Notes: generated by a model from the sequence alone, not told the origin. 21,328 bases of DNA from Chara braunii (GCA_003427395.1 BFEA01000484.1:603444-624771); one strand, 5' to 3'. Counted from the first letter of the stretch, positions 8,765-17,740 are shown. Numbers and translations are program-made.

Positions 8765-9522
8765 GCCGACTGTCGGTTACAACTGGCGGCATATGGGCCA
8801 CGTCCCGGCGTATAATCATCATCTATAGTTGGCGGCTCACTGGCCACGTCCCAACACATAATCATCATCAATAGCTGGCGCCACTGGCCACGTCCCAGCA
8901 CATCATCATCCATAGCCGGCGGCTCACTGGCCACATCCCAACACATAATCATCATCAGTAGCTGTCGGCACACTGTCCACGTCCCAGCATATCATCATCA
9001 GTAGTTGGCGGCACACTGTCCACGTCCCAGCCTATAATCATCAGTAGCTGACGGCACACTGTCCACGTCCCAGCCTATAATCATCATTTGTAGCTGGCGG
9101 CAACATTGCCGACGTCCCAGCATACCATCATCATCTGTAGCTGGCGGCAACACTGTCCACGTCCCATCATAAAATCATCTGTAGTTGGCGGCAACACTGT
9201 CCACGTCCCAGCATAAAATCATCTGTAGTTGGCTGCAACACTGTCCACGTCCCAGCATATCGTCGTCATCTGTAGTTGGCGGCAACACTATCCACGTCCC
9301 AGCATAAAATCATCTGTAGCTGGCGGCAACACTGTCCACGTCCCAACATATAGTCATCGTCTGAAGCTGGCGGCACTGTCCACGTCCCAGCGTATAATCA
9401 TCGTCTGAAGCTGGCGGCACACTGGCCATATCTCAGCACATAATGACCCCGCGGTTGGCGGCACACTGACCACGTCCCAACCAATGCTGAGGGCACACTG
9501 GCCACGACCCAGCATGTCCAGG
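8765..9522. repeat. 44-47-bp tandem array in the 3' untranslated region
   Basis: About 17 units of TAGCTGGCGGCAACACTGTC followed by CACGTCCCAGCATAAAATCATC, with variation in the number of CAT triplets (CATCATCAT). It starts about 25 bp beyond the stop codon of the integrase end (9547), so it lies between pol and the 3' LTR. It is not part of the LTR arrays and shares no unit with them. Confidence 0.88.
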
Positions 9523-9546
9523 CTGATGCTAGACGGCTCTCGGGCC

Positions 9547-10470
9547 TCACCCCATCATTTTGCCTGAACTCGAAATCAAATCTGCATCTCTGAGTATGAA
9601 TTTTCGGAGTCGGGAGCCGGATACTATACCATGGGATTTCGTTTCATCCATCTCTACTAACTCATAGGTCTTGCCTTCAACCTCTCTGATGATCCTGAAA
9701 GATCTCATCCACCTGACCTCCAATCTCTGAGTCCACTGCGTCTCGAGAGATGTATCATGCAAAAGTACAATATCCCCGACCTGAAGTCGTTCCTTTCTGA
9801 TGTACCTCTTGCTGTTTCATCGTGTCTGGTCAGATAACCTGCTATCTGGCATCCTCCTTGTGGCCTCGATTATGGCCTCATCCACCTCCTTGATCTGCCT
9901 GATCCCCAGTCTCAGCAACTCCTCTGTGAAGTATGACTCTCTCTGTGCCTCATGGGTCCAGGTCTCAACCAGGTTCTCAATGGGAGAAGTAGCATACCGG
10001 CCGTACCAGAGTGTAACAGGTGCATAACTTGTAGTCCGTTTGACAGTCACATTGTCAGCATAGACAGCTGCCCTCAAGAAGGATGGCCAGCTTCTGGAAT
10101 CACCTTGGCACCACTTTGATATAGCATCCTTTAGAGTCATGTGACCTCTTTCCACTGGTGCATTAGCCTGAGGATGATATGGTGTCACCAATCTGACTCT
10201 GACTCCAAGTCTGAACATGAGCTTTCTGACCATCTCGTTCTTGAATTCCGATCCCTGATCAGCCACAAACTCACGTATGAAGGGGTACCTTAGGTAGATT
10301 TCCTCGATCCAATCTGCCACTGTTTTTGCTGTTTTCTCACGGATGGCTTTTGCTTTAACATAACCAGACATATTATCTCTCATATTTAGTATATATTTCA
10401 TTTCATCCTTACCAGGTGGCATAGTAATTAGATCAAGGTGATCAGTACTACCAGACTCAACAAGAACAGG
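9547..10470 (-). pseudogene. pol: Integrase catalytic core and C-terminal domain (pol end)
   Basis: Integrase inserts the cDNA into host DNA. The catalytic triad is complete. The first Asp lies in HLDLITM (codon 10434-10432), just before the methionine at 10422. Counting from that methionine, the second Asp is residue 55 (VADQGSEF) and the Glu residue 91 (APVERGH), giving the D-35-E spacing. A TGA at 9817-9819 interrupts the frame where a Trp is usual (TR*NSKRY). The frame then continues with VGDIVLLHDT and a diverged GPY/F-like region (RWMRSFRI), ending at 9547. No chromodomain is visible. The frame differs from the preceding HHCC part, so a frameshift lies near 10470. Confidence 0.85.
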
Positions 10471-11171
10471 GGGGATAAGGGTTCAATCAATCTCATAGAT
10501 GATCTTTTCTGACAGGCTTCACATGACTTACAATATCTCATAACCATATCCTTCAGACCATCCCAGTGATATAGTCGAGATATTTTATAGTATGTAGCAT
10601 CAGCACCCCTATGACCTCCTGCTAGACCCTCATGCAGCGCGGCGATCACCTCTAGTTGCCTTCCTCTACCACACACCACTCTCAGCGGTGGTAGTCCTTC
10701 CTTAGCATCCACAAAAAAATGACCCCTATGTAGTATAAAAGTCCTCTTTGTTCTCTCATGGTAGAACTCGTTCAAGTGATTACTACTCATCATCATACCG
10801 ATTCTCTTATATTCTCCATCATATTCTTCCGCTCTAAACCTTCCCTCATCATCTTTACTCTGCTCCAGATCCTCTGACTCATCCTCTATCTCATTCAATC
10901 GACGCTCAACCATTTTTGAACTCTCTGCCAGCTCATGAGTTGCAACAACGGCTTGTTCTACCATCCCATACCACCCTTCTTCCTCATCCTCTTGAATCAG
11001 GAGGTAGTGGAGGTAGGGATCTTCCTTTTCCCCCCAGCAGTCTTCTCTACTGGTGGCCATGGCTGAGGCCGTATAACAATTGGGAGCAGGAGGTAGCCCT
11101 TCATCATCGTCCCCCATAAGGAATTCGTCAACGAAGGGCGCTTCCTCAAGAGATTCATCATATATCGATCC
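10428..11171 (-). pseudogene. pol: RNase H-integrase linker and HHCC zinc-binding domain
   Basis: Continues in frame from RNase H after a TGA at 11174-11172 (RVE*GS, probably a former Trp). The first ~110 residues are an acidic linker (runs of EDEEE and EIEDESEDLEQ). The integrase N-terminal domain follows: LHEGLAGGHRG (His 162 and His 169, counted from 11117) and YCKSCEACQ (Cys 199 and Cys 202), the HHCC zinc finger expected before the catalytic core. The frame is then lost and runs into a hydrophobic nonsense tail ending at 10428. Confidence 0.82.
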
Positions 11172-12047
11172 TCATTCCACGCGGCTTAACCCATCAGCTC
11201 GATTCTTATCAGTAGGTACATTTTCTAATATAAAATCATACGTCCATATATGAGTTATCCACCTACTGATCGTAACATTTACTTGCTGATGTCTCTTAAC
11301 AGCCCCAATTACTGTCGTGAAATTCGTTCTTAGGATGAATCTTCGTCCCATATTGTAGTGTCTGAACACTCTGAGACAGTGCATGATTGCCAGAAACTTC
11401 TTCCTAAACTGGATATAGTCTCTCTCAACCGGATTTAGGGTGCGACTCTCAAATCTAAGTGGCCTTTCTTTACCATTCTCATCTCGCTGCACAAGCACTC
11501 CCCCTAATGTTATCGGGCCGCCGTCAGCTTCAATGATGAAGGGCCTCTCCCTTTCATCATCGAAGTAAGGTACTCCTAATACGACCCAGACATCTCTTAA
11601 CTTATCTTGAAGTGTCCGCGCAGCCTTCTCTCGTTGGTCAGACCAACCTAAACTAGCTCCTTGTCGCACCATTTCTCTAAGAGGTTCGGCTATCCTGGCA
11701 AACCCGGAAATGAAGATCCGCCAGAAGCTGCAGACCCCTAATAAGTTCCTCATTTCCCCAACCGTCCTTAGAGGCATAGGCCAATTCAGGATTTTATCCT
11801 CTTTCTTAGGATCGGGGCTTCTCCCTTCCAAGAACCATCCGAAACCCAAGATCGTTACCTCCCTTTGGAACAGTAGTGATTTCGGTCCGCTAGCTGTCAG
11901 ATTGTACTTAAACAGCCTTTCTAGTACTTTCACTACTCCCCGCGCATGTTCCCACACGAACCGCTTAACTCGACCATTCACTAAGGTCTCATCCTTTTCC
12001 TTCGGTCCTTTAACTGGATTGTCATCGATGTACGGGTCTCTGGGCAT
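11172..12047 (-). pseudogene. pol: RT C-terminal half and RNase H domain
   Basis: Starts after a frameshift (~12050) with the RT active site PYIDDNPVKG (YIDD at 12032-12021). Thumb and connection sequences follow: ILGFGWFLEG, then MRNLLGVCSFWRIFISGFA and IAEPLREM. RNase H follows at residues ~165-291: IIEADGGP (Asp 175), RNRADGLSR-type end (NRADGLSRV, Asp 285). Two catalytic positions are changed: the Glu expected in the QFKKE-type motif is Lys 217 (QFRKKFLA), and the Asp expected in the ILR-D motif is Asn 242 (ILRTNFT). Both are single G-to-A changes, so RNase H should be inactive even where the frame is open. Confidence 0.88.
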
Positions 12048-12049
12048 AT

Positions 12050-12820
12050 GTCCTCCATGACTTTCAGCATGTCTCGCTGGACGACCGCGACTTCATTCGT
12101 TCACCCTTGAGGCACCACACACATTTGTATGAGGTCTCTAGGTGTGTGCATGGCGGTCATAGGTCGACTAGTAGGATCTATGGGGAATTGGTTATAGCCA
12201 GAGTATAAGTCTACTAAGGAGTAAATACTCCTTTCGGCGAAAAATTCGGCCAATAGATCCGCGTTGGGTAAGCTACCCACATCGCGAACCGTTACCGAAT
12301 TCAACTTCTGCAAGTTTTGTATCCAGCGCAGACTTCCTCCTGGTTTCTAAAAACAAAAGCAGTGATTGGCATAAGCACCATCTGCTGATTCTGCAACGTT
12401 GGAGGCGATCTTCTGGTTTATGTACTTCATTACCTTTTTTTCTTCCTTTTGAGCATATTTTGTGGGTCTATCATTCCAAGGCGTGTGAGGAACGGTCCAG
12501 ATCTTGACCATTTTGATCATGTCAACGTCCAGTCGTCCCCTCTCCTCATCATTAAAGGAAAAGGTATCACTGTACTTCTGACATAATTCACATATGAAAT
12601 CCCTCTCCGCCGGCAGGAGGAAGTCATTGGCTCCTACCTTCATTATCTTGAACCTCTCTGGGGTAATCCTTTCCCCTTTTAATGCAGCCTCTCTTAACCC
12701 TTTAATTATCTTCCTTTCCTTCCCTAATGCTTCATTATAGTCCTTTTCTATCAAGGCTGCTACCGGATTCTTCTTAACGCCCTTGCGCTTACACTTCTTC
12801 TTGGACCCGGTGGCTATTTT
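12050..12820 (-). pseudogene. pol: RT N-terminal half (fingers/palm)
   Basis: One frame from about 12820 to ~12050. It begins with a basic linker (TGSKKKCKRKG) after a frameshift in a T6 run near 12830. It continues through FLLPAERDFICELCQKY, FSFNDEERGRLDV and VPHTPWNDRP, as before the RT core of Ty3-like elements. RT blocks follow: ANHCFCF*KPGGSLRWI with a TAG at 12349-12347, QKLNSVTVRDVGSLPNADLL, IYSLVDLYSGYNQFPID (the first catalytic Asp in LVDLYSGY), and VVPQG*TNEVAV, where a TGA at 12103-12101 replaces the residue usual before TN. The frame is lost just before the YIDD motif. Confidence 0.87.
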
Positions 12821-13110
12821 CCTAAAAAATGACCAGTTGCAGAAAAGGTAAGCTGCATCGTGCCAGCTTTTGCCGCCCTCACAGCTTCCTTGAATCCTTC
12901 CATCTCTCTCTTATCGCCCAGCTCCTTCTCTTTATCTAGGAACTTGAGCATCTTACCGATATCATTCACTCTAATCGTTGTCTTCTCGTCTATTATTCCA
13001 CTCTCTTTCAACTTTGCTCGTACTTCCTCAATCAACTTGTCAAGATTCTCCATGCTTAAGAGAATTAACATGTCGCTGATAACGAGGATGATGCCTATCA
13101 CTTATCACAA
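12814..13110 (-). pseudogene. pol: Protease-RT linker with coiled-coil-like segment
   Basis: An open frame of ~80 codons beginning around MENLDKLIEEVRAKLKE, strongly charged and helical, ending FSATGHFLGK. It sits between the protease and the RT and in a third frame relative to its neighbours, so indels lie on both sides (about 13110 and, in a T6 run, about 12830). No known domain. It probably was part of the pol polyprotein. Confidence 0.6.
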
Positions 13111-13987
13111 AAACCTGTTCTTGACCATTGTTAGGATCCTAAAACGAAAGTCAAGTCGCCCCATCATGACCAAAAAACGCACAAACCTCCATTCTATGTA
13201 GGAAAGGGGCTCCGAGGATGCAGTCATGATCCAAGTTGGGGACCACAAGACAGAGGATCTCGGCCCGTAAAGTCCCAATTCGAATAGGCAAATCATCAAT
13301 GAATCCTTTCAATGGCAGAAATCCGGTTGTATTGAAAAGTTGATGATTGACTTTCCTATCTATTCCAAGCCCACATGATCTCATCGTGGCCGAGGACATA
13401 AGCACCATCTCGGCCCCAGAGTCCACTAGGGCTCTAACCTTCACGTCGTTTACGGAGATATTCAAGAATCCACACGAGATGTTGCCAAACCTCATCTTGG
13501 TACCAGGCGGGGCTCTTTCCACATGCTGAGGAAAGAGTCTTAGGATATTGATTTCCACCTTCTGCCTCTCAACCATCTTTTTAAGTTCTTCTATAAACTT
13601 TGGCACCAAGGCTACCGCCTCCTTCCAGGATAGGGTGATCTCGGTTTCTTCAAGTAGTTTCTTTACTACTTCATCTATCGAAACACCCTCCTCGGCCTCG
13701 GATCTCAAGACCACCTTCCTCTTTTCCCGGCAGCTTCCTTTCCTTTCTCTTCCTTCACTAGGTCCTTGGTCCCATCGATCAACTGGTCTAAGCTCTCTTT
13801 GAGCCTTCTCCCGTTTTTTCTCTTCAACCCCCCTTTGGCTGATATGGGATACATTCAAGTTTTGGCTTCCAGGATTGTCGTCTCGAGCCACTATCTCCGG
13901 AGGTAGCATTCCGTCAAAGGTGACAGCATTAACCCTAGCCTTCTTCTTTTTATCCTTATTGGCCTTAGCCTTTTCTAGGATAACTGC
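13105..13987 (-). pseudogene. pol: Linker and retropepsin (aspartic protease) domain
   Basis: In frame with the gag zinc knuckle after a TGA at 13990-13988. The first ~90 residues after the Met at 13909 are basic and charged, then helical (EELKKMVERQKVEINIL). The protease has VRALVDSGAEMVLMS with the catalytic Asp-Ser-Gly at residues 163-165, and the second motif DHDCILGAPFL at 228-237. This matches a Ty3-type retropepsin that would cut the gag-pol precursor. After GHDGAT a TGA (13153-13151) and a TAG interrupt the frame, which carries on for ~30 codons (DPNNGQEQVFVISD) before it is lost. Confidence 0.85.
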
Positions 13988-15094
13988 TCACATTCCTCCT
14001 TTGACTCGGAAGTCTACCTTGTTCCAATTGGCATCACAGATGTGCACATTGGCGTTCTTCTTGACAATCCCTTCTTCGAGCTCATTTTCTAACGTCGGAC
14101 ACCGGGTTAGAGTATGACCTTCCTCGTCACAATAATAACATCGGAAAGGGTCATCTTTCCTTTGTCAATCTCGACTCTTATTATCTTTCTTTCAATCCCG
14201 ATCACGCTTCTTTTCCCATTTCTTCCTTCTTTCCTTTCTCCTTTGCCTAGCGTCATCGTCGTCATTACTTTCACTCTCACTTTCACTTTCTTCCTTTTGC
14301 TTCTCCTTCTTTCTTTCTTCCTTACCTTCTTCGGCTTCAACAAGTGCTTGAGTTGCTGGGGCAGGAAGGGTTAACTTCTCGAAGCTACCAAGCTTAACAA
14401 GAAGACCAAGGATCTCCTCGACCTTCAAGTTTCCCCCCGTAGCTGCCTCAACATTTCCCTCTCTTGCACTAGTGATTGCTTTCATCTGTTCCAAGGACCA
14501 TTTTTTGTTGGACACGGAAGGCAGCTCAAGGACCATCTTAACTACTTCATCCCACTTTAGAGGATAATGGGCAGCGCGAGTCCTCTGCGAAGTTAGTCAG
14601 TACGACATGACATTTTTGGGCCTCGTCTAGGAAGGGTACTCTTCGCGCAACCCTCTCAAAATCCTCTAGGAATTGATCGAGGGTAGCGTACTTGGAGCGT
14701 CGTACGTTCAACAAATTTTGCATGGTTGTTGGGACATCATACTTAGCGTACTCTTCCAGCATCTTCTGCTTTACGTCCGTCCATGTTGTCAGCCCTTGTG
14801 TTGTCTTCGTTACCGACACTTTTATCTTAGGTTCAACATAGGCTAGCAGAGCTTTCAACTTCTGTTTATCCGACCAACCTTCCAGGAACTCCCTAACCTT
14901 GGTTCCATCAAAGCAGGGTATGTTCTCTGGAGGTACCTTAACTCTTGGAAGGTCTAGACGGACATTCATAGTGTCCATCACGGTCTTCATGGCCTCTATT
15001 CGGTTCAACATCTCTCGAAGAACCACGTGGTCACTTCTCTATCCCCAGCAGAGGAGCTAGCACGACTATGCCGTGCGTTCGATCCTTTGACCAT
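13988..15094 (-). pseudogene. gag: Gag: capsid-like domain, acidic/basic tail and CCHC zinc knuckle
   Basis: The probable start is the ATG at 15094-15092 (MVKGSNARHSRASSSAGD); the frame shifts near 15030 into a frame read from 15026. That frame has a capsid-type Ty3 gag core (FDGTKVREFLEGWSDKQKL ... TWTDVKQKMLEEY ... LDQFLEDFERVARRVPFLDE). A second shift near 14560 restores HYPLKWDEVVKMVLELPS. Then come a Glu/Lys/Ser/Asp-rich tail (EESESESESNDDDD) and a perfect CCHC knuckle, CYYCDEEGHTLTRC, at 14140-14099. TGA codons at 14194-14192 and just upstream of the knuckle sit in RDR-like contexts (former CGA). Gag would package the RNA into particles. No membrane-binding signal is seen. Confidence 0.85.
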
Positions 15095-15119
15095 CCTGTC
15101 TAGTTTACTGATTATGCTT

Positions 15120-15542
15120 CTACTTCTTCATGAACCTTTTCTCTTTTATAATTGCGTTTAAAATTGGTTCTCAGTTCCTGCCGTCAGTAAAACTTTCTGG
15201 CAGATGGGGCTCAGGAAACCTATCAAACACAATCGGTGTTAAGTCACTAACTACTCTTGCCCCTTTTCTTTCTAACTCCTTCTTCTCTTGGTTAACGATA
15301 TTACTAATCCAATTTCGAAGAGACTCACGATCTGTCCCTTTCTCTCTCAATGAGGGAACGTAGGGTCGGATATCGTATTCACCAGTGTCAAGGAACTTCA
15401 CTACAAGGACATACGCCTTCCCAGGTGCATGCTTCTCCTCCAGGGATATGCAGCGCTCTATCTTGTAGGGAAAAACTCCTCCGCTTGTGAAAGGAACTAG
15501 AGCGTCCAGAGTTGCCGTGATCCTTGGACAGTATCCAGACAT
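15120..15542 (-). pseudogene. Family-I ORF, third copy (closest to gag)
   Basis: Unknown protein of ~140 codons, paralogous to the ORFs at 16831-16433 and 16425-16030. Shared features in order: a short N-terminal helix (ATLDAL), SGGVFPYKIERC at ~residues 19-30, a strand pair around VLVVKFLDTGEYDIRPYV (~45-63), a charged helix ending in QEKKELERKGARV, a PIVFDRFPEPHLPESF motif, and DGRN. A TGA at 15173-15171 follows DGRN where the first copy has DGRNW (TGG) and the second KDW. Reading through it gives EPILNAIIKEKRF, matching the partners' WQPIIKATLRR, to a TAG at 15122-15120. So TGG to TGA truncated this copy. It sits 26 bp upstream of the gag start. No known domain recognised. Confidence 0.7.
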
Positions 15543-15694
15543 TGCCTAGTCCCTAGCGACCCCCATGATCCTTCCTTACTGACATCGTGTCTCAATATCT
15601 CGAATGGACTGTCAGTCTCAGTTACTTTGTCTAACCATCCTCTATTAATGGTCACAGTCACAATGAACATAGAGTTTTCACATTCCAGTATCAT
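15497..15694 (-). CDS. Small family-II-like ORF, frame end uncertain
   Basis: 65 codons beginning MILECENSMFIVTVTINRGW. Its ATG overlaps the TGA of the preceding ORF as ATGA (15694-15691), the classic stop-start overlap. The pattern F-x-V-x-(V/Y)-x-x-I-x-x-G-W-(L/I)-(D/E) recurs in the LTR ORF at 17998-17741 when its TGA is taken as Trp. The last third (from about 15590) runs out of frame into the start of the next ORF. In another frame a TAG six bases before the ATG at 15542 would end it, which suggests a 1-base indel near 15580. Function unknown. Confidence 0.45.
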   Translation of the reverse strand: MILECENSMFIVTVTINRGWLDKVTETDSPFEILRHDVSKEGSWGSLGTRQCLDTVQGSRQLWTL

Positions 15695-16026
15695 TGTCTT
15701 GCGCTGCCTCTAGCGCCTCTGGCCAAACTATCTGCAGGACGCTGCCTAGATAGGATGGTCTCATCTCTCGTATGTAGCATCACTCTCCTGCCATCCGAAC
15801 TCTTGCAATCCAACAGATGCCTAATCTTAGTCTGACTGGTAATTGCTCTAAAAGCAGCCGCTCGCATAAGCTCAAGGTAGTGCTCTACCATGCCAATCTC
15901 GTCGTGCCTACCTAGCCTAGTATCGCATCCTCTCACAGCCCCGATGACAGTCGCTTCCTGTTCGTCTAGATAGACCTCAAAACAGAAGCTCTCTCCATCA
16001 TCAGGAATGTAGACATCGATCGGCAT
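15691..16026 (-). CDS. Unknown 111-aa ORF (family-II-like), intact
   Basis: Starts with the ATG at 16026, three bases after the TGA of the preceding ORF, and ends in a TGA that overlaps the next ATG. It begins MPIDVYIPDDGESFCFEVYL. A probable beta hairpin (SFCFEV ... EATVIGAVRG) is followed by a helix EIGMVEHYLELMRAAAF and a basic C terminus. No transmembrane segment, signal peptide or catalytic motif is seen and I recognise no family. The beta pattern resembles the ORFs at 15694-15497 and 17998-17741. It is one of the few undamaged frames in the element. Confidence 0.55.
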   Translation of the reverse strand: MPIDVYIPDDGESFCFEVYLDEQEATVIGAVRGCDTRLGRHDEIGMVEHYLELMRAAAFRAITSQTKIRHLLDCKSSDGRRVMLHTRDETILSRQRPADSLARGARGSARQ

Positions 16027-16029
16027 AGC

Positions 16030-16425
16030 TCACCACACTCGATCCCTTAACACCGTGTTGAGGATTGGCCCCCAGTCCTTTACGGCGCAGAAGCTAGCAG
16101 GCACAGGAGGGCTTGAGAATCTCTCAAATTCTCTAGGTAGGACACTCCACGTCACTTTATTTCCTTGTTGTTTCAACAACAACCTTTCATCTAGGATATA
16201 CTCAGCAGCAACTACCCAACATGCCTCATAGTCAATCCCTCTCCTTGTTCCAGCAGATACGTATGGCCTTACATCATATTCGTTTGTATCAAGGAATCAG
16301 ACTACAAGGACGTATAGAATCACTGAGTCGTGCTCACAAGTCACACACCTCTCAATGACGTATGGGAAGGCACCTCCAGTCGTGATCTTGGTCAGTGTCT
16401 CTATCGCTCTAGTTACTACCGACAT
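16030..16425 (-). pseudogene. Family-I ORF, second copy, one internal stop
   Basis: 131 codons from the ATG at 16425 to the TGA at 16032-16030, seven bases after the TAG of the copy before it. It follows the paralogues throughout: TLTKITTGGAFPYVIERC, then VLVV*FLDTNEYDVRPYV, a helix with LLLKQQGNKVTW, LPREFERFSSPPVPASF, and KDWGPILNTVLRDRVW. The internal TGA (16299-16297) stands where the other copies have Arg or Lys in (R/K)FLDT, most simply a CGA to TGA change. The single stop explains why no long ORF is visible here. Function unknown. Confidence 0.65.
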
Positions 16426-16432
16426 GGGTTGC

Positions 16433-16831
16433 CTACCAACTCTGCCTTCTCAGCGTTGCTTTGATGATTGGCTGCCAGTTCCTACCATCACAGAATCCTT
16501 TAGGTACTGGTGGGATAGGAATCTTCTCATAAATTCTAGGCAGTAAGATCCAACTCGCTTCTATCCCTTGTTGTCTCAACTGATCCCTCTCGGCCTTGAC
16601 ACACTCCATTATGACATCCCAGTTGGTAAAGAAACTAGGGTCCTGATCAGCCCCTTCTAGGATGTAGGGTCGAATATCATAATCATCAGTGTCAAGGAAT
16701 CTAGAGACAAGCACATGCACAGTCGTTGTACTTTTCACACAAGTAATGCATTTGACGAACATATAAGGGAAGACACCACCGCAGGTGACACGAGTTAGGG
16801 CTTCTAGGACACTATACTCTTCAGTCATCAT
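16433..16831 (-). CDS. Family-I ORF, first copy, intact
   Basis: 132 aa, uninterrupted, the best representative of this unknown family. Order: N-terminal helix (VLEALTRV), TCGGVFPYMFVKC at residues ~16-28, beta segment VHVLVSRFLDT, DDYDIRPYI, an amphipathic helix (NWDVIMECVKAERDQLRQQG), WILLPRIYEKIPIPPVPKGF, and DGRNWQPIIKATLRR at the end. It starts MMTEEY; the second Met is also possible. It is the first ORF after the PBS, ~235 bp downstream of it, so it occupies the position of the extra ORF1 of Ogre-type elements. The CITC pair is not conserved in the third copy, so zinc binding is unlikely. No known function or domain. Confidence 0.65.
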   Translation of the reverse strand: MMTEEYSVLEALTRVTCGGVFPYMFVKCITCVKSTTTVHVLVSRFLDTDDYDIRPYILEGADQDPSFFTNWDVIMECVKAERDQLRQQGIEASWILLPRIYEKIPIPPVPKGFCDGRNWQPIIKATLRRQSW

Positions 16832-17066
16832 CTGGTTTCTGACTTATGGACTTGCCAAGCGAAGGATCCAAAAAACAAATTTCGAACCCTTGCTTACAGG
16901 TTTGAGTCACTTCAGATAGACTTCTGCAAGAGGCCCCTCCTCTCGGGGCTCCTCTAGCCGAAAAGTCTTTCTGACCTGAGTCAGACCTTGTACGAAATAT
17001 TAGACTGTTGCCTAGTCACTGAATATTGTGACCAAGGTCTACTCCCAGGAACTCGAAATTTTAGAG
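16832..17066 (-). other. Internal leader between PBS and first ORF
   Basis: About 235 bases read downstream of the PBS on the minus strand. No ORF of note. It contains a possible stem, AGGAGCCCCGAGAGGAGGGGCCTCT (arms AGGAGCCCC and GGGGCCTCT, near 16937-16961). Leader structures of this kind commonly serve packaging or dimerisation, but nothing here proves it. Confidence 0.4.
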
Positions 17067-17084
17067 TCCCCGGCAACGGCGCCA
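17067..17084 (-). other. Primer binding site (PBS)
   Basis: On the minus strand this reads TGGCGCCGTTGCCGGGGA. It starts with the obligatory TGG (complement of a tRNA 3' CCA) and is the PBS type known from plant Ty3/gypsy elements of the Athila/Tat-Ogre groups. It would prime minus-strand DNA synthesis from a host tRNA. It lies five bases inside the LTR edge at 17089 and upstream of all internal ORFs, which fixes the orientation of the element and the position of the 5' LTR. Confidence 0.8.
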
Positions 17085-17088
17085 TTTT

Positions 17089-17740
17089 TGTCGCGCCCCC
17101 ACAGTTCCAGGGTCTGGTTTGATGTCCCTCCCCGGGCCGAGTATAGTGGGTTGGTGGACTGGCAGGCTGTCACGCAGGATTTTTGGAAAGTTTTAGGAAA
17201 ATTAGAAGTGCATTCACAGGCAGCCTTTGTCACACAGTCGAGTAGTCAGGGTTATCCCTCCTGCCAGCGGCGACGCGGCTTAGAGTGCGGCGTTCGGTTT
17301 TATCGCCTGCACCTTACCCCGTATAAAGGTTAGACTCAAGGTCACCGGAGTCCCTATTATCCAGGAGTCCTTCAAGTAGCCTTGAGTGTAACCTGATATG
17401 GAGTGATAAATAACTGATTATCTCATGCATAAACATTTCATTCATTACGGGACATGCATCATAAATCAGATGACACTGAGAGGGCGAAATGACCAGAAAC
17501 CAGACTCTGCAAGAGCATGACCAAAGACACGAGACTGAAGAGTAGTACACACAGAATGGAGGAAGCAGCTATAAAGGAGGGGCTGCAGTCACTGATAAAT
17601 CATAATAATGTCACAATACATCTCAGTGACTAGAAGATACGAGCCTCAGTCATTGAGAACATGAGTGGCTATAGACTCCGGGACCACATAGCTGATGTCA
17701 AAAGATGCTGCAAGTTGATCTTGCTGATATATGTCATACA
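17089..17740. other. LTR U5 segment without a supportable gene
   Basis: From the LTR edge TGTCGCGCC to the end of the LTR ORF at 17741. Small ORFs (for example minus 17550-17314) show no motif. A plus-strand GTATAAAGG at 17319-17327 is noted but would face against the element. Confidence 0.4.

Noticed and set aside
9547-9762. Chromodomain at the end of integrase
   Set aside because: The frame ends shortly after the GPY/F-like region; no aromatic-cage pattern is seen.
10916-14374. Plus-strand ORFs opposite gag and pol (for example 11710-12060, 12860-13201, 14114-14374)
   Set aside because: Shadows of the minus-strand coding frames, rich in Leu/Ser/Phe as expected of antisense reading.
15691-16831. 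Envelope-like gene
   Set aside because: The extra ORFs lie upstream of gag, are short, and have no signal peptide or membrane segment.
17319-17327. Plus-strand GTATAAAGG as a promoter
   Set aside because: It faces away from every supported ORF and lies in U5; a single box without other support.
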